From Staphylococcus succinus (GTDB lineage Bacteria; Bacillota; Bacilli; Staphylococcales; Staphylococcaceae): 64,000 bases of DNA. Made by a program: the position numbers and the translations under genes. Location of the stretch: positions 434,001-498,000 of the forward strand of contig NZ_CP118976.1 in assembly GCF_029024945.1 (NCBI RefSeq). The letters run 5' to 3'. Below, in pieces: positions 52,928-62,070 of the stretch. Position 1 is the stretch's first letter. Each line of letters starts with the position of its first letter. Under the pieces are notes generated by a model, which had not been told where the DNA came from, searched no databases, and worked only from the letters and a program-made list of their open reading frames with translations.

Positions 52928-52989
52928 AGTGTGGAGTATCTTTAAATTAGAAGTGTCTTCTATCTTGAATTTGGAAGGGGAGAACAATT

Positions 52990-54348
52990 ATGTTTGAAAC
53001 AATTTGGCCATTAATTACGGTCGTAATCGGAATCATTGTACTATTATCACTTATTATTTTCTTGAAATTAAATACTTTTATTTCTTTAATTATCACATCA
53101 ATCGTAACAGCAATATTACTCGGTATGCCTTTAGATAAAATCATTGACACAATCGAAGAAGGTATGGGAAGTACACTTGGACATATTGCGTTAATATTTG
53201 GTTTGGGCGCTATTCTTGGTAAATTACTTGCAGATGGCGGTGGTGCTACGCGAATAGCTGATACCCTTATTAAAAAGTTTGGACACAAACATGTACAATG
53301 GGCAATGCTTATTGCGGCGTTTATCGTCGGTATAGCTTTATTCTTTGAAGTTGGTTTAGTATTGTTGATACCTTTAGTATTTACGATTGCTAAACGTGCA
53401 AATGTATCACAATTGAAATTAGGCTTACCGATGGTTGTAGCATTGTCGGTAACTCATGGATTTCTGCCTCCACACCCAGGACCAGTAGTTATTGCAAAAG
53501 AATTACAAGCAAACCTTGGTCATGTATTACTATACGGTATTATTATTGCAATTCCAGTGACGATTATTGCTGGACCAATTTTCAATAAAATAGCACAAAA
53601 AATTGCACCAACAGCTTATAATCGTCAAGGTGATATTTCAGCTCTAGGTGCACAAAGAGAGTTCTCTGAAGAAGAAATGCCAGGATTTGGAGTTAGTTTA
53701 ATAACAGCAATTTCACCAGTTATTTTAATGCTGTTATCAACAATTGTACAATTAATTACTGGTCATGAAGAAGCTAAAAATGGCTTCGAATCAGTTGTTT
53801 ACTTTATTGGTACTGCAGGTACAGCAATGCTTATTGCTGTATTACTAGCTATCTTTACAATGGGAATTAAGCAAGGTCGCAAAAATGCAGATATTATGGA
53901 TTCTGTATCAAATGCAATTTATCCGATTGGTATGATGATTTTAATTATCGGTGGCGGTGGTACGTTTAAACAAGTATTAATTGATGGTGGCGTAGGAGAC
54001 ACTATAGCTAAGATGTTTGAAGGTACAGAAATGTCTCCAATACTATTAGCTTGGATTGTAGCCGCAGTGCTACGCATAGCCTTAGGATCATCAACAGTAG
54101 CGGCGATATCATCAACGGGTATTGTATTACCATTACTTCAAGCTTCAGATGTGAACGTTTCATTAGTAGTACTTGCAATTGGTGCAGGTAGTGTTATTTT
54201 ATCTCATGTAAATGATGCTGGTTTCTGGATGTTCAAAGAGTATTTTGGACTAACGGTAAAAGAAACATTCCTTACATGGTCACTATTAGAAACTATTATT
54301 TCAGTATCTGGTTTAGTATTTATATTAATATTAAGTATATTTGTGTAA
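52990..54348 (+). CDS. gntP: Gluconate permease GntP
   Basis: This 452-residue H+ symporter of the GntP family imports gluconate. It has 12-14 hydrophobic helices with the family segments EEGMGSTLGHIALIFGLGAILGKLLADGGGATRIADTLIKKFG, TPL-like VVALSVTHGFLPPHPGPVVIAKEL and LRIALGSSTVAAISSTGIVLPLL, then SHVNDAGFWMFKEYFGLTVKETF. GGGGAG precedes the ATG. It is the last gene of gntRKP; a perfect terminator follows. Confidence 0.95.
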   Translation: MFETIWPLITVVIGIIVLLSLIIFLKLNTFISLIITSIVTAILLGMPLDKIIDTIEEGMGSTLGHIALIFGLGAILGKLLADGGGATRIADTLIKKFGHKHVQWAMLIAAFIVGIALFFEVGLVLLIPLVFTIAKRANVSQLKLGLPMVVALSVTHGFLPPHPGPVVIAKELQANLGHVLLYGIIIAIPVTIIAGPIFNKIAQKIAPTAYNRQGDISALGAQREFSEEEMPGFGVSLITAISPVILMLLSTIVQLITGHEEAKNGFESVVYFIGTAGTAMLIAVLLAIFTMGIKQGRKNADIMDSVSNAIYPIGMMILIIGGGGTFKQVLIDGGVGDTIAKMFEGTEMSPILLAWIVAAVLRIALGSSTVAAISSTGIVLPLLQASDVNVSLVVLAIGAGSVILSHVNDAGFWMFKEYFGLTVKETFLTWSLLETIISVSGLVFILILSIFV

Positions 54349-54394
54349 ACTGAGTACATTGATAATAAGAACTATTTTTATTTCAACATTTATT

Positions 54395-54434
54395 AAACTG
54401 ACAATAAGTCATATGACTTATTGTCAGTTTTTTT
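54395..54434 (+). terminator. Terminator after gntP
   Basis: AAACTGACAATAAGT and ACTTATTGTCAGTTT form a perfect 15-base-pair stem with a 6-base loop and a T run. Confidence 0.93.
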
Positions 54435-54777
54435 GCATATTGTCCATGTATATAAATTTATTTTTATAATACATGAGTCTTTTTATTATTAAACATATCA
54501 CTGATTATAAATTTTATGCATTTAAAGAGAAGTTAAAGTATAAAAATCTTAATCATAATTATGTGATAACTTATATACATATAGAAAATTAAGCGGTGAA
54601 TGTATAAATAAATACGATACGATTTAACTAGAAAATGATAAAATGAAGTAGTTGTTAAATTTTCATTTTATTTAGATACAGTTGAAAAATATAAATGATA
54701 AACAGTATGTGAAGTTAGCATTGAACTATACTTGTTGAAAAATTTATATGAAAAGCTACAGCAAAGGGGATTGAATA
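54435..54777. other. Gene-free stretch before the YkvI gene
   Basis: About 340 very AT-rich bases. I see no ORF with a ribosome binding site, no hairpin of note and no clear promoter pair. Confidence 0.5.
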
Positions 54778-55851
54778 ATGAAAAGAATTTTATTAATCGC
54801 AAGTGCTTTTATCGGGGTTATCGTAGGTGCGGGATTTGCTTCAGGTCAAGAAGTTTTACAGTATTTTACGAGTTTTGGATTAATGGGAACGATAGGTGCA
54901 ATTATAACAACGGCGTTATTTGCTTATGTAGGTATGATGCTCGTCTGGTTAGGGAGTAAATCAAAAACAGATTCCCATAAAGAAGTTATACACCAAATTA
55001 CGGGCGCTTCTACGTTTGGAAAATTACTTGGATGGATTATTGATTTAGTGATTATTTTTACGCTTTTTGGTGTAGGTGTTGTAATGATTGCAGGTGCAGG
55101 GTCAAACTTAAATCAACAGTTCGGGTTACCACCTATTATTGGAACACTCTTAATGACAGTACTCATTATTTTGGCAGGCATGTTAAAGGTTGAAGGAGTA
55201 GTCAAAGTGATTGGAAATATAACACCTTTTCTAATCATATTTATTTTGATTATTTCTTTTTATAGTTTTCTTTCAACAGATACGCCGATATCTCAATTGA
55301 ATGACTTATCTAATGCGAAACCATCATCTTTACCTAACTGGTTTGTTGCAGGTATTAATTATGCATCATTTAATACTGCAGTAGGTGCTTCTATGGCAAT
55401 TGTCATGGGAGGATCAGAAAAAAACACCAAGGTAGCAGCTACAGGTGGTTTAGTTGGTGGCATTGCTCTAGGCGTTATGATCGTATTAAGTCACTTAGCT
55501 ATTTTCAAACAAATAGATGTTGTTGGGGATATGGAAATGCCGATGTTAGGAATTGTAAATCATATTTCTCCAATACTTGGAATTATAATGGCAATTGTTA
55601 TCTTTGGTATGATTTTTAACACAGGTTTAGGGATGTTTTATGCATTTGCTACGCGTTTTACAGTTGTAGATACAGTACGCTTTAAAATATTTTACACTAG
55701 TGCTGTGATTATAGGATTATTATTGAGCTTTGTTGGATTCACAGATTTAGTTGCTATTTTTTATCCATTAATTGGTTATCTTGGCCTAGTCTTAATCTTA
55801 GTGTTATTCTATGCACCATTTAAATTAAAATTTGGTAAAAAAACATTATAA
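54778..55851 (+). CDS. YkvI-family membrane protein, probable amino acid/cation symporter
   Basis: The 357-residue polytopic protein starts MKRILLIASAFIGVIVGAGFASGQEVLQYF, the unwound first-helix pattern (GAGFASGQE) shared with LeuT/APC-fold transporters, and has about 10 hydrophobic helices. YkvI proteins are widespread in Firmicutes and uncharacterised. The fold suggests a Na+-coupled carrier for a small solute. GGGGATTG precedes the ATG. It is monocistronic; a small hairpin follows. Confidence 0.75.
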   Translation: MKRILLIASAFIGVIVGAGFASGQEVLQYFTSFGLMGTIGAIITTALFAYVGMMLVWLGSKSKTDSHKEVIHQITGASTFGKLLGWIIDLVIIFTLFGVGVVMIAGAGSNLNQQFGLPPIIGTLLMTVLIILAGMLKVEGVVKVIGNITPFLIIFILIISFYSFLSTDTPISQLNDLSNAKPSSLPNWFVAGINYASFNTAVGASMAIVMGGSEKNTKVAATGGLVGGIALGVMIVLSHLAIFKQIDVVGDMEMPMLGIVNHISPILGIIMAIVIFGMIFNTGLGMFYAFATRFTVVDTVRFKIFYTSAVIIGLLLSFVGFTDLVAIFYPLIGYLGLVLILVLFYAPFKLKFGKKTL

Positions 55852-55867
55852 TGTAGTATTAACAACC

Positions 55868-55901
55868 AATCATCTAACTTAATAAAGGAAGATGATTTTT
55901 T
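55868..55901 (+). terminator. Terminator after the YkvI gene
   Basis: ATCATCT and AGATGAT form a short stem followed by Ts. Confidence 0.65.
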
Positions 55902-56008
55902 GTTATTGTAAGGATTGTACTAAAAAGTGATGTAGATTTTGTCTTTTCAGACACGTCTTAATTGTTAATTTTCGCTATAATGGAATTAGAAGATTAGGGG
56001 GTGTTTTT

Positions 56009-57223
56009 ATGAATGAAGAGACGTTGGAGATTTTACAAATGCATGCACTTCAACTATTAGGAATTCGGCTAGAAAGTTATGAAAGCAATAATATTAAAGG
56101 CATAGGTAATTGCATTAGGACACCGTTTACAAGGACAACAAGCAAACAATACAAAGATGAGTTGAAGCATTTCTTAAAGTATATGAATAGTAATAAAATT
56201 TATCATTATAAGAACCAATTTGGCGTGAATTTTTTAATGTTCAAGTTTAAAAAGTATAAACAAATTTATATTATAGGTCCCTTTATAGAAAAGCGTCCAA
56301 ATGAGCGCCGCTGTTATGAAATTATGAAAGAATTAAATATTGACTATGGCCAGTTTTCAATTTTAAAACAATACTTACTAAAAATTCCCTTATGTCATAA
56401 GCTTAAAGCTCAAAAAATGTGTCGATTAGCCATTCAATTTTTGAAGAAAAGAAATAATATTTATGATATTGTAAAAATTGATTTTCATTTTCATGTAAAG
56501 AAAGAAAATATTGCGTCTAACCAAGTTCAAATGGATTATACATTAGAAGATATTGAATATCGTTATAAATTGGAAAATCAACTCCTTACAGCAGTAGAAT
56601 ATGGAAACGTTGATGAAGCAATAGCAACATTCCATAAGATGTCTGTATCTCTGGTAGGACTAAGTCGAGTCAAAGATGACTTATCAAATGAACGCTATAA
56701 AGCATACTTGATTAATACATTATGTAGAAAAGCTATAGAAAAAGTAGGAGTGGGTCTGTTACAAATTGATGAAATTTCTACAAGTTTTGCTTCACGTATT
56801 GATCAAGCTAAAGACATAGTAACGTTAGATGAATTAATGGCTTCAACAATTATAGCTTATTCAAAATTAGCAATGAAGGCAAAATTCAATGATTTCAGTC
56901 CCAAATTAAGTAAAGCAATTCAATATATAGAGCGTAATTTAAATAGTGTTCTCACACTAAATAAACTTGCTGAACATGTTGAACTTGCTCCAAGTTATTT
57001 ATCTAGAATATTTAATCAAGAACTACATAAATCAATTTCTCAATATATTACAGAATTACGAATCGAAAAAGGTCGAGATCTTCTGGTTAGAACAAACATG
57101 ACGATTGCTGAAGTTGCCTGTTATGTAGGATTTAGAGAACAAAGCTACTTCTCACAATGCTTTAAAAAGCAATATGGTAAGTCACCTTTGAAGTTTCGGA
57201 CGGAACATAAAGTATTTTATTAA
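56009..57223 (+). CDS. AraC-family regulator, probable regulator of the glucuronide genes
   Basis: The 404-residue protein ends in an AraC double helix-turn-helix (about 305-400, LTLNKLAEHVELAPSYLSRIFNQELHKSISQYITELRIEKGRDLLVRTNMTIAEVACYVGFREQSYFSQCFKKQYGKSPLKFR). The first 300 residues are rich in Lys, Tyr and Ile and do not look like a cupin. They resemble the sensor part of YesN/Rsp-type regulators without a receiver domain. Its place just upstream of the permease and beta-glucuronidase genes in the same direction suggests it controls them; this is inference. GGGGGTG precedes the ATG. Confidence 0.78.
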   Translation: MNEETLEILQMHALQLLGIRLESYESNNIKGIGNCIRTPFTRTTSKQYKDELKHFLKYMNSNKIYHYKNQFGVNFLMFKFKKYKQIYIIGPFIEKRPNERRCYEIMKELNIDYGQFSILKQYLLKIPLCHKLKAQKMCRLAIQFLKKRNNIYDIVKIDFHFHVKKENIASNQVQMDYTLEDIEYRYKLENQLLTAVEYGNVDEAIATFHKMSVSLVGLSRVKDDLSNERYKAYLINTLCRKAIEKVGVGLLQIDEISTSFASRIDQAKDIVTLDELMASTIIAYSKLAMKAKFNDFSPKLSKAIQYIERNLNSVLTLNKLAEHVELAPSYLSRIFNQELHKSISQYITELRIEKGRDLLVRTNMTIAEVACYVGFREQSYFSQCFKKQYGKSPLKFRTEHKVFY

Positions 57224-57747
57224 TATAGATTACTTTGAAACCATCACTTAACGTAATTTTTTATTTTATGTTAATATTTTATAAAAAATATTAACAATAT
57301 TATAAAAAACGCCTTAAATTAAAAGGAATTGCTCTCTTCATGAACTGTGATAAAAACAGTTCTTGTGTGCAAATTTAAAATGTACTGTAGGTGTTATATA
57401 TTCGAAGATGCTTTAGATATAGAGTTTGTAAATATTTGCAAATGATCAAGATCAATTTTTAATAATATCATTTTATAACAACGTTGTTATTTTGTTGTTG
57501 ACTGTTTCAAAATTAAAAATATAATGAAAGTAAGATCTCTATAAAAAGCGGACGAGAGATATATTTTATATAAATATATGAACTCGGTTTATGGAGATAA
57601 AAAAATTTAAGCATATAAGAAAACGCTTACAATTATATGCTTGATTTGCACAGATTGATGGCCACAATCACTAATACTTACTACGGAGCGCTTTTATCAT
57701 TGAGTGAGAATATCATTACGTTTCGATAGTGGAAAGAGGTAGTCGAC
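57224..57747. other. Regulatory region before the glucuronide genes
   Basis: This 524-base stretch has no supported ORF. It holds GAACTGT/ACAGTTC (57341-57363, a small hairpin without T run), an ATATATT-rich dyad near 57555-57585 and, most clearly, a 10-base inverted repeat enclosing a cre-like site (57609-57642). Confidence 0.6.
57609..57642. promoter_or_regulatory. cre-like site nested inside a 10-base inverted repeat
   Basis: AAGCATATAA (57609-57618) and TTATATGCTT (57633-57642) are exact complements. The 14 bases between, with the edge of the left arm, contain AGAAAACGCTTACA (57618-57631), one mismatch from the cre consensus. The two dyads are almost concentric. It lies about 105 bases before the permease gene. 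Confidence 0.7.
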
Positions 57748-59151
57748 ATGGTTACAGCAAAGCTAAAACCAGCAAATAAAAAGTTAATGAAATTCAAAGA
57801 AATCCAAGAACCCAAATTGAAATTCAAAGAGAAACTCGCATACGGATTTGGAGATTTAGGTAATGGCATGATGTTTGACATGGGTCAAATTTATTTACTT
57901 AAATTTTTTACTGATATTTTAGGTATTTCGCCATTTTATGGTGGGTTAGTATTCTTGGTTTCTAAAATATTTGATGCTTTTGTTGATACAGGAGTAGGCA
58001 CAATGGTAGATAATAGACGCAACTTTGGAAAGAAAGGTAAGTTTCGACCATTTATTTTATATGGAACGATTCCTTTAGCCTTACTTACTGTCTTAACTTT
58101 CCTTTCTCCAGATATCAGTTACGAGGGAAAAGTGATATGGGCTTTTGCAACTTACATGTTATTTAATATGGCTTATTCATTTGTTAATATCCCTTATGGT
58201 TCATTATCTGCTTCAATGACAATTAATGCAGAGGATCGTACACAATTATCAGTATTTCGTAACTTAGGGTCACAAGGCGCAATGTTTATTGCAGGTATTG
58301 TTGTTATTCCTATGGTTAATCTATTTCCAAATCATGCAACAGGGTATCCAATTGCGGTTGGCTTACTTGCAATATGTGGCGTAGTATTTCATTTAATTTG
58401 TTATAAAGGTGTGAAAGAGCGTCATACTGTTGAGCGACCTAAAGAAAAAGGAATAGGTCGTAAAGCCTTTTTAAATTTATTGAAAAACAGACCATTTATC
58501 ATATTGGCAATTTATACACTTTTAACAATCATGGCACTGTTTTTACAACAGTCTTCACAACTATACTATTTCCAATATGTATTAGATGAACCCAATTTAG
58601 TAGGTATTGTAAGTGCGTTAAACTTTTTAGTTTTGATTCCAGGGCTATTACTTACAACATTTTTGAGTAAAAAAGTTGGAAAGAAAATGACAGCAATCAT
58701 TGGTGTTTCTGGGTTTGTAGTATTTCAATTTATTAACTTCTTTTTCTTTGCAGACGAAACTATGACATTTTTAGTTGTAAATTCACTCGCATCACTATTC
58801 TTAGTGATACCTAATACAGTGACTTGGGCCTTTATTGCTGATGTCGTTGAATATGGACAATGGCAAACTGGCATAAGGTCAGAAGGTATCATCTATTCTA
58901 GTTATAGTTTTACTAGAAAAGTATCACAAGCATTGGCAGGGTTCTTACCAGGACTTGCTTTAACAGTTATCGGTTATGTGCCTAATGTCGCACAATCTGC
59001 GGACACAATAACAGGATTAAAAGTATTATTCTTTGTTGTTCCTGCTACGGCATGTCTAATAGCTTTAATTTTATTTTTCTTCGCATATCCTTTAACCGAT
59101 CATCGTCATAAACAAATTGTTAAAGAGTTGGCAATTAGAGATGAATTATAA
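57748..59151 (+). CDS. Glucuronide permease, GPH family
   Basis: This 467-residue, 12-helix symporter of the glycoside-pentoside-hexuronide family has KEKLAYGFGDLGNGMMFDMGQIYLLKFFTDILGISPFYGGLVFLVSKIFDAFVDTGVGTMVDNRRNFGKKGKFRPFILYG and PYGSLSASMTINAEDRTQLSVFRNLGSQG. An N-terminal basic tail of about 25 residues precedes the fold. Being 56 bases before beta-glucuronidase, it most likely imports beta-glucuronides with a cation, like E. coli UidB. AGAGGT precedes the ATG. Confidence 0.87.
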   Translation: MVTAKLKPANKKLMKFKEIQEPKLKFKEKLAYGFGDLGNGMMFDMGQIYLLKFFTDILGISPFYGGLVFLVSKIFDAFVDTGVGTMVDNRRNFGKKGKFRPFILYGTIPLALLTVLTFLSPDISYEGKVIWAFATYMLFNMAYSFVNIPYGSLSASMTINAEDRTQLSVFRNLGSQGAMFIAGIVVIPMVNLFPNHATGYPIAVGLLAICGVVFHLICYKGVKERHTVERPKEKGIGRKAFLNLLKNRPFIILAIYTLLTIMALFLQQSSQLYYFQYVLDEPNLVGIVSALNFLVLIPGLLLTTFLSKKVGKKMTAIIGVSGFVVFQFINFFFFADETMTFLVVNSLASLFLVIPNTVTWAFIADVVEYGQWQTGIRSEGIIYSSYSFTRKVSQALAGFLPGLALTVIGYVPNVAQSADTITGLKVLFFVVPATACLIALILFFFAYPLTDHRHKQIVKELAIRDEL

Positions 59152-59207
59152 AGTTTTTAAGGTTAAATAATAAAACAATATTTAGATAACGAAAGGAGCA
59201 TGTTTAC

Positions 59208-61001
59208 ATGTTATATCCAGTGACAAATGAAACTAGAAATATTATTGAGTTAAACGGAGTGTGGAATTTTAAATTAGAAAATGAAAAGGATGAAATCGAT
59301 GTTTCTAAACCCTTAGATACTGAACTAGTCATGGCGGTGCCTGGTTCATATAATGACCAAGGTGTAACTGCTGATATACGTAATCATGTGGGAAATGTTT
59401 GGTATGAAAGAAATTTTACTATTCCCAATATTTTACGTGATGAACGTAAGGTATTGCGATTTGGCTCTGCTACACATTTTGCGACAGTTTATATTGATGG
59501 ACAAGAAATAACTTCACATAAAGGTGGATTTCTACCGTTTGAAGTGGAGTTAGATTCTCAATTTTCAACTGGCCAACACCGCCTCACAGTTTGTGTCAAT
59601 AATATATTAGATGAAACAACCTTACCTGTAGGTGATTATAGTGAAACGGTAGATAATCAGGGAAATAAAATTAAGAAAAATACACCTAATTTTGACTTTT
59701 TTAATTATTCAGGTCTTCATAGACCAGTTAAGATATATACAACACCAAAAGTATTTGTTGAAGATATTGAAATTGTGCCAGAAGTTTTAGAAGACTTGGC
59801 TAGAGTGAATTATAGAGTTACTACGAGTGAGACAATCAACGATATTAAAATTCGTTTACTTGATAAACAAGGTAATGTCGTTGCTACAACTAGTGGAGCG
59901 GAGGGCGTAATAGAAGTTACACAACCTCATTTATGGCAACCTTTAAATGCCTATTTATACTACTTAGAAGTAACGATACTTAAAGATGGAAAAGCTATAG
60001 ATACGTATTCAGAACGTTTTGGTATCCGTTCAGTTGAAGTGAAAGATGGAAAATTTTTAATTAATAATGAACCTTTTTATTTCAAAGGTTTCGGTAAACA
60101 TGAGGATTCCTATTATAATGGCCGTGGTATGAATGAAGTTACAAATGTATTAGATTTTAATCTTATGAAATGGATCGGTGCTAATTCATTCCGTACGTCA
60201 CACTATCCATACTCAGAGGAAATGATGCGTCTTGCTGATGAACAAGGAATAGTTATTATAGATGAGACAACAGCTGTCGGTGTACATCTTAACTTTAGTG
60301 CTATATTATCTGGCGAGTCAACGCGTAAAACATTCGAAGAAATAGGTACAAAAGCAGCACATGAAGCTGTGATTAAGGAACTTATAGCACGTGATAAGAA
60401 TTATGCTTGTGTAGTGATGTGGTCAATTGCGAATGAGCCTGCTTCGACAGAAGAAGGTGCAAAAGAATATTTTGAACCTTTAGTAAACTTAGCACGTGCA
60501 TGTGATCCGCAAAAACGTCCAGTCACTATTGTGACAATACTGACTGCACAACCTGATGCATGTCAAGTTCAAGATTTGATAGATGTGCTTTGTCTAAATA
60601 GGTATTATGGTTGGTATACACAAACGGGGGATTTAACAGCTGCAAAAGAAGCTTTGAAAATAGAATTGGATGGCTGGAGTAAGAAACAACCAGATAAACC
60701 AATTATGTTTACAGAATATGGGGCTGATACAATTGCCGGCATGCATGCTATAAATGACGAATTATTTACAGAAGAATATCAACTTCGTTATTACGAAGCT
60801 AATCATGAAGTTATTGATAAATATCCACAATTTATTGGTGAACAAACTTGGAATTTTGCAGACTTTGAAACAGCTAGTGGGTTAATAAGGGTACAAGGGA
60901 ATAAGAAAGGTATCTTCACTCGTGAAAGACGACCTAAAGCAGTTGCTCACTATTTTAAAAAGCGTTGGGATAATATACCCAATTTTGGATATAAAAAGTA
61001 A
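59208..61001 (+). CDS. uidA: Beta-glucuronidase, GH2 (UidA)
   Basis: UidA hydrolyses beta-D-glucuronides inside the cell to glucuronate and an alcohol or phenol. The 597-residue GH2 enzyme has a sugar-binding jelly roll (about 10-180), Ig-like domain and TIM barrel (from about 275). Acid/base Glu410 is in MWSIANEPAS and nucleophile Glu503 in MFTEYGADTIAG, in line with E. coli Glu413 and Glu504. NKKGIFTRERRPK near the C-terminus carries the NxK motif that binds the glucuronate carboxylate. AAGGAG precedes the ATG. It is the last gene of the operon. No uxaC/uxu genes are linked. Confidence 0.95.
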   Translation: MLYPVTNETRNIIELNGVWNFKLENEKDEIDVSKPLDTELVMAVPGSYNDQGVTADIRNHVGNVWYERNFTIPNILRDERKVLRFGSATHFATVYIDGQEITSHKGGFLPFEVELDSQFSTGQHRLTVCVNNILDETTLPVGDYSETVDNQGNKIKKNTPNFDFFNYSGLHRPVKIYTTPKVFVEDIEIVPEVLEDLARVNYRVTTSETINDIKIRLLDKQGNVVATTSGAEGVIEVTQPHLWQPLNAYLYYLEVTILKDGKAIDTYSERFGIRSVEVKDGKFLINNEPFYFKGFGKHEDSYYNGRGMNEVTNVLDFNLMKWIGANSFRTSHYPYSEEMMRLADEQGIVIIDETTAVGVHLNFSAILSGESTRKTFEEIGTKAAHEAVIKELIARDKNYACVVMWSIANEPASTEEGAKEYFEPLVNLARACDPQKRPVTIVTILTAQPDACQVQDLIDVLCLNRYYGWYTQTGDLTAAKEALKIELDGWSKKQPDKPIMFTEYGADTIAGMHAINDELFTEEYQLRYYEANHEVIDKYPQFIGEQTWNFADFETASGLIRVQGNKKGIFTRERRPKAVAHYFKKRWDNIPNFGYKK

Positions 61002-61077
61002 ACTTACCAATCCAATGAAAATATAATATTATTTTGTGAAAATATGTCAACTATTAACAGTTCGTGAAAAAATAAAT

Positions 61078-61127
61078 AAAAGCATTTGTGATAGTTTTGT
61101 GAAAACAATCACAAATGCTTTATTTCT
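61078..61127 (+). terminator. Terminator after uidA
   Basis: AAAGCATTTGTGAT and ATCACAAATGCTTT pair perfectly, with an inner GTTTT/AAAAC, and are followed by ATTTCTCTT. Confidence 0.87.
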
Positions 61128-61203
61128 CTTCAAGATTCGATTAATATAATAAGTGTAAGAGGCATATATAGCATAGCGAAAGCTAAAATATGGAGTGATC
61201 AAG

Positions 61204-61395
61204 ATGAGAAAAGTAATTGAACAGGTCATTTTTTCAGATGAAAGTAGTTATGATATTTACACACACACAGGTGTGAATCAAGGTATTATTAATGATATTA
61301 AAGATGGATACAGAAGTATTGATTATATAGCTTATGTTGATGCAGAAAAGATTTACAACTATGGTTTAAAGAAAAAGATATTAGTGAATAATTAA
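61204..61395 (+). CDS. Small protein with a Cro-like helix-turn-helix pattern
   Basis: The 63-residue protein (MRKVIEQVIFSDESSYDIYT, HTGVNQGIINDIKDGYRSID, ending AEKIYNYGLKKKILVNN) has the length and spacing of a single XRE/Cro-type domain: a first helix, then IYTHTGVNQGIINDIKDG as the helix-turn-helix, then LY-type third helix residues. Similar small proteins are common in staphylococcal phages and chromosomes. GGAGTG lies 6 bases before the ATG at 61204. Its role is unknown; it could be a remnant of a mobile element. Confidence 0.6.
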   Translation: MRKVIEQVIFSDESSYDIYTHTGVNQGIINDIKDGYRSIDYIAYVDAEKIYNYGLKKKILVNN

Positions 61396-61535
61396 TACGC
61401 TGTATACATCTATGTGTAGTGATTTTAAGATACTACCTCGGATGAAATTATCTTAGATAATGAATAATAGTGTCTTAAGATATTGCATATTTTTCTCCCC
61501 AGTAGCACCTTTCATGATTTACGAAACGCGCTTAA

Positions 61536-61592
61536 GCAATAACAAAAGCCTACAACTACTAAAATTAAGTAGTGTAGGCTTTTGTTATGCTC
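61536..61592. terminator. Very long hairpin, bidirectional terminator
   Basis: AACAAAAGCCTACA and TGTAGGCTTTTGTT, continued by CTACT/AGTAG, give an almost unbroken stem of about 19 base pairs with a 7-base loop, between the small HTH-like gene and the convergent 91-residue protein gene. Confidence 0.8.
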
Positions 61593-61608
61593 AAAATTCG
61601 GGTATATA

Positions 61609-61884
61609 TTATACATACGATTTAAAGTTGTTTTTTATTTCATTGTAATCATAAAAAGAATTATACATATGCATGCGAATGTGATCTTCAGAGGTATAAG
61701 GAATACGTAAATGGTCATGGTTTTCTATAAATATACGAAATTCACGTTCTGAATTTTTACGTTGTGGTATTGACATATTTAACCATTCTTGTTTATCAAA
61801 TAAATCTTCAAATTGAAAGTTAAAGCTTGTACGTCCTAAATTTGCTCTTAACTGTTTGATACGTTGATCGAAGTCAAAATGCAT
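61609..61884 (-). CDS. Conserved small hydrophilic protein, unknown function
   Basis: I do not recognise this 91-residue protein with certainty. It begins MHFDFDQRIKQLRANLGRTSFNFQFEDLFDKQEWLNM, continues with an Arg/Glu-rich segment (PQRKNSEREFRIFIENHD) and ends NEIKNNFKSYV; it may belong to the DUF1413 group. There is no signal peptide or membrane segment. A very good AAAGGAGG lies 7 bases before the ATG, which supports a real gene. It is divergent from the SDR gene and ends at the long hairpin. Confidence 0.65.
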   Translation of the reverse strand: MHFDFDQRIKQLRANLGRTSFNFQFEDLFDKQEWLNMSIPQRKNSEREFRIFIENHDHLRIPYTSEDHIRMHMYNSFYDYNEIKNNFKSYV

Positions 61885-62070
61885 TATGCATCCTCCTTTA
61901 TAAAATTTTATGTATTAATATATACCCACTTTATTATGATTTAAGAGTGATGACAAGGGGATAGGGAAGTTAGTAATGATATAACATGATATTTGATGAT
62001 AGATTAACTGAAAATAGGGAATGGCATAAATAAGTGTTTTAATAGTTAATAAATAGAAAGGAAGATATAA

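Noticed and set aside
54732..54959. 75-codon plus-strand ORF overlapping the YkvI gene start
   Set aside because: It is a different frame of the YkvI gene without a ribosome binding site; the YkvI frame has clear family motifs.
61460..61648. 62-codon plus-strand ORF
   Set aside because: It runs through the long bidirectional hairpin and into the antisense of a better supported gene.
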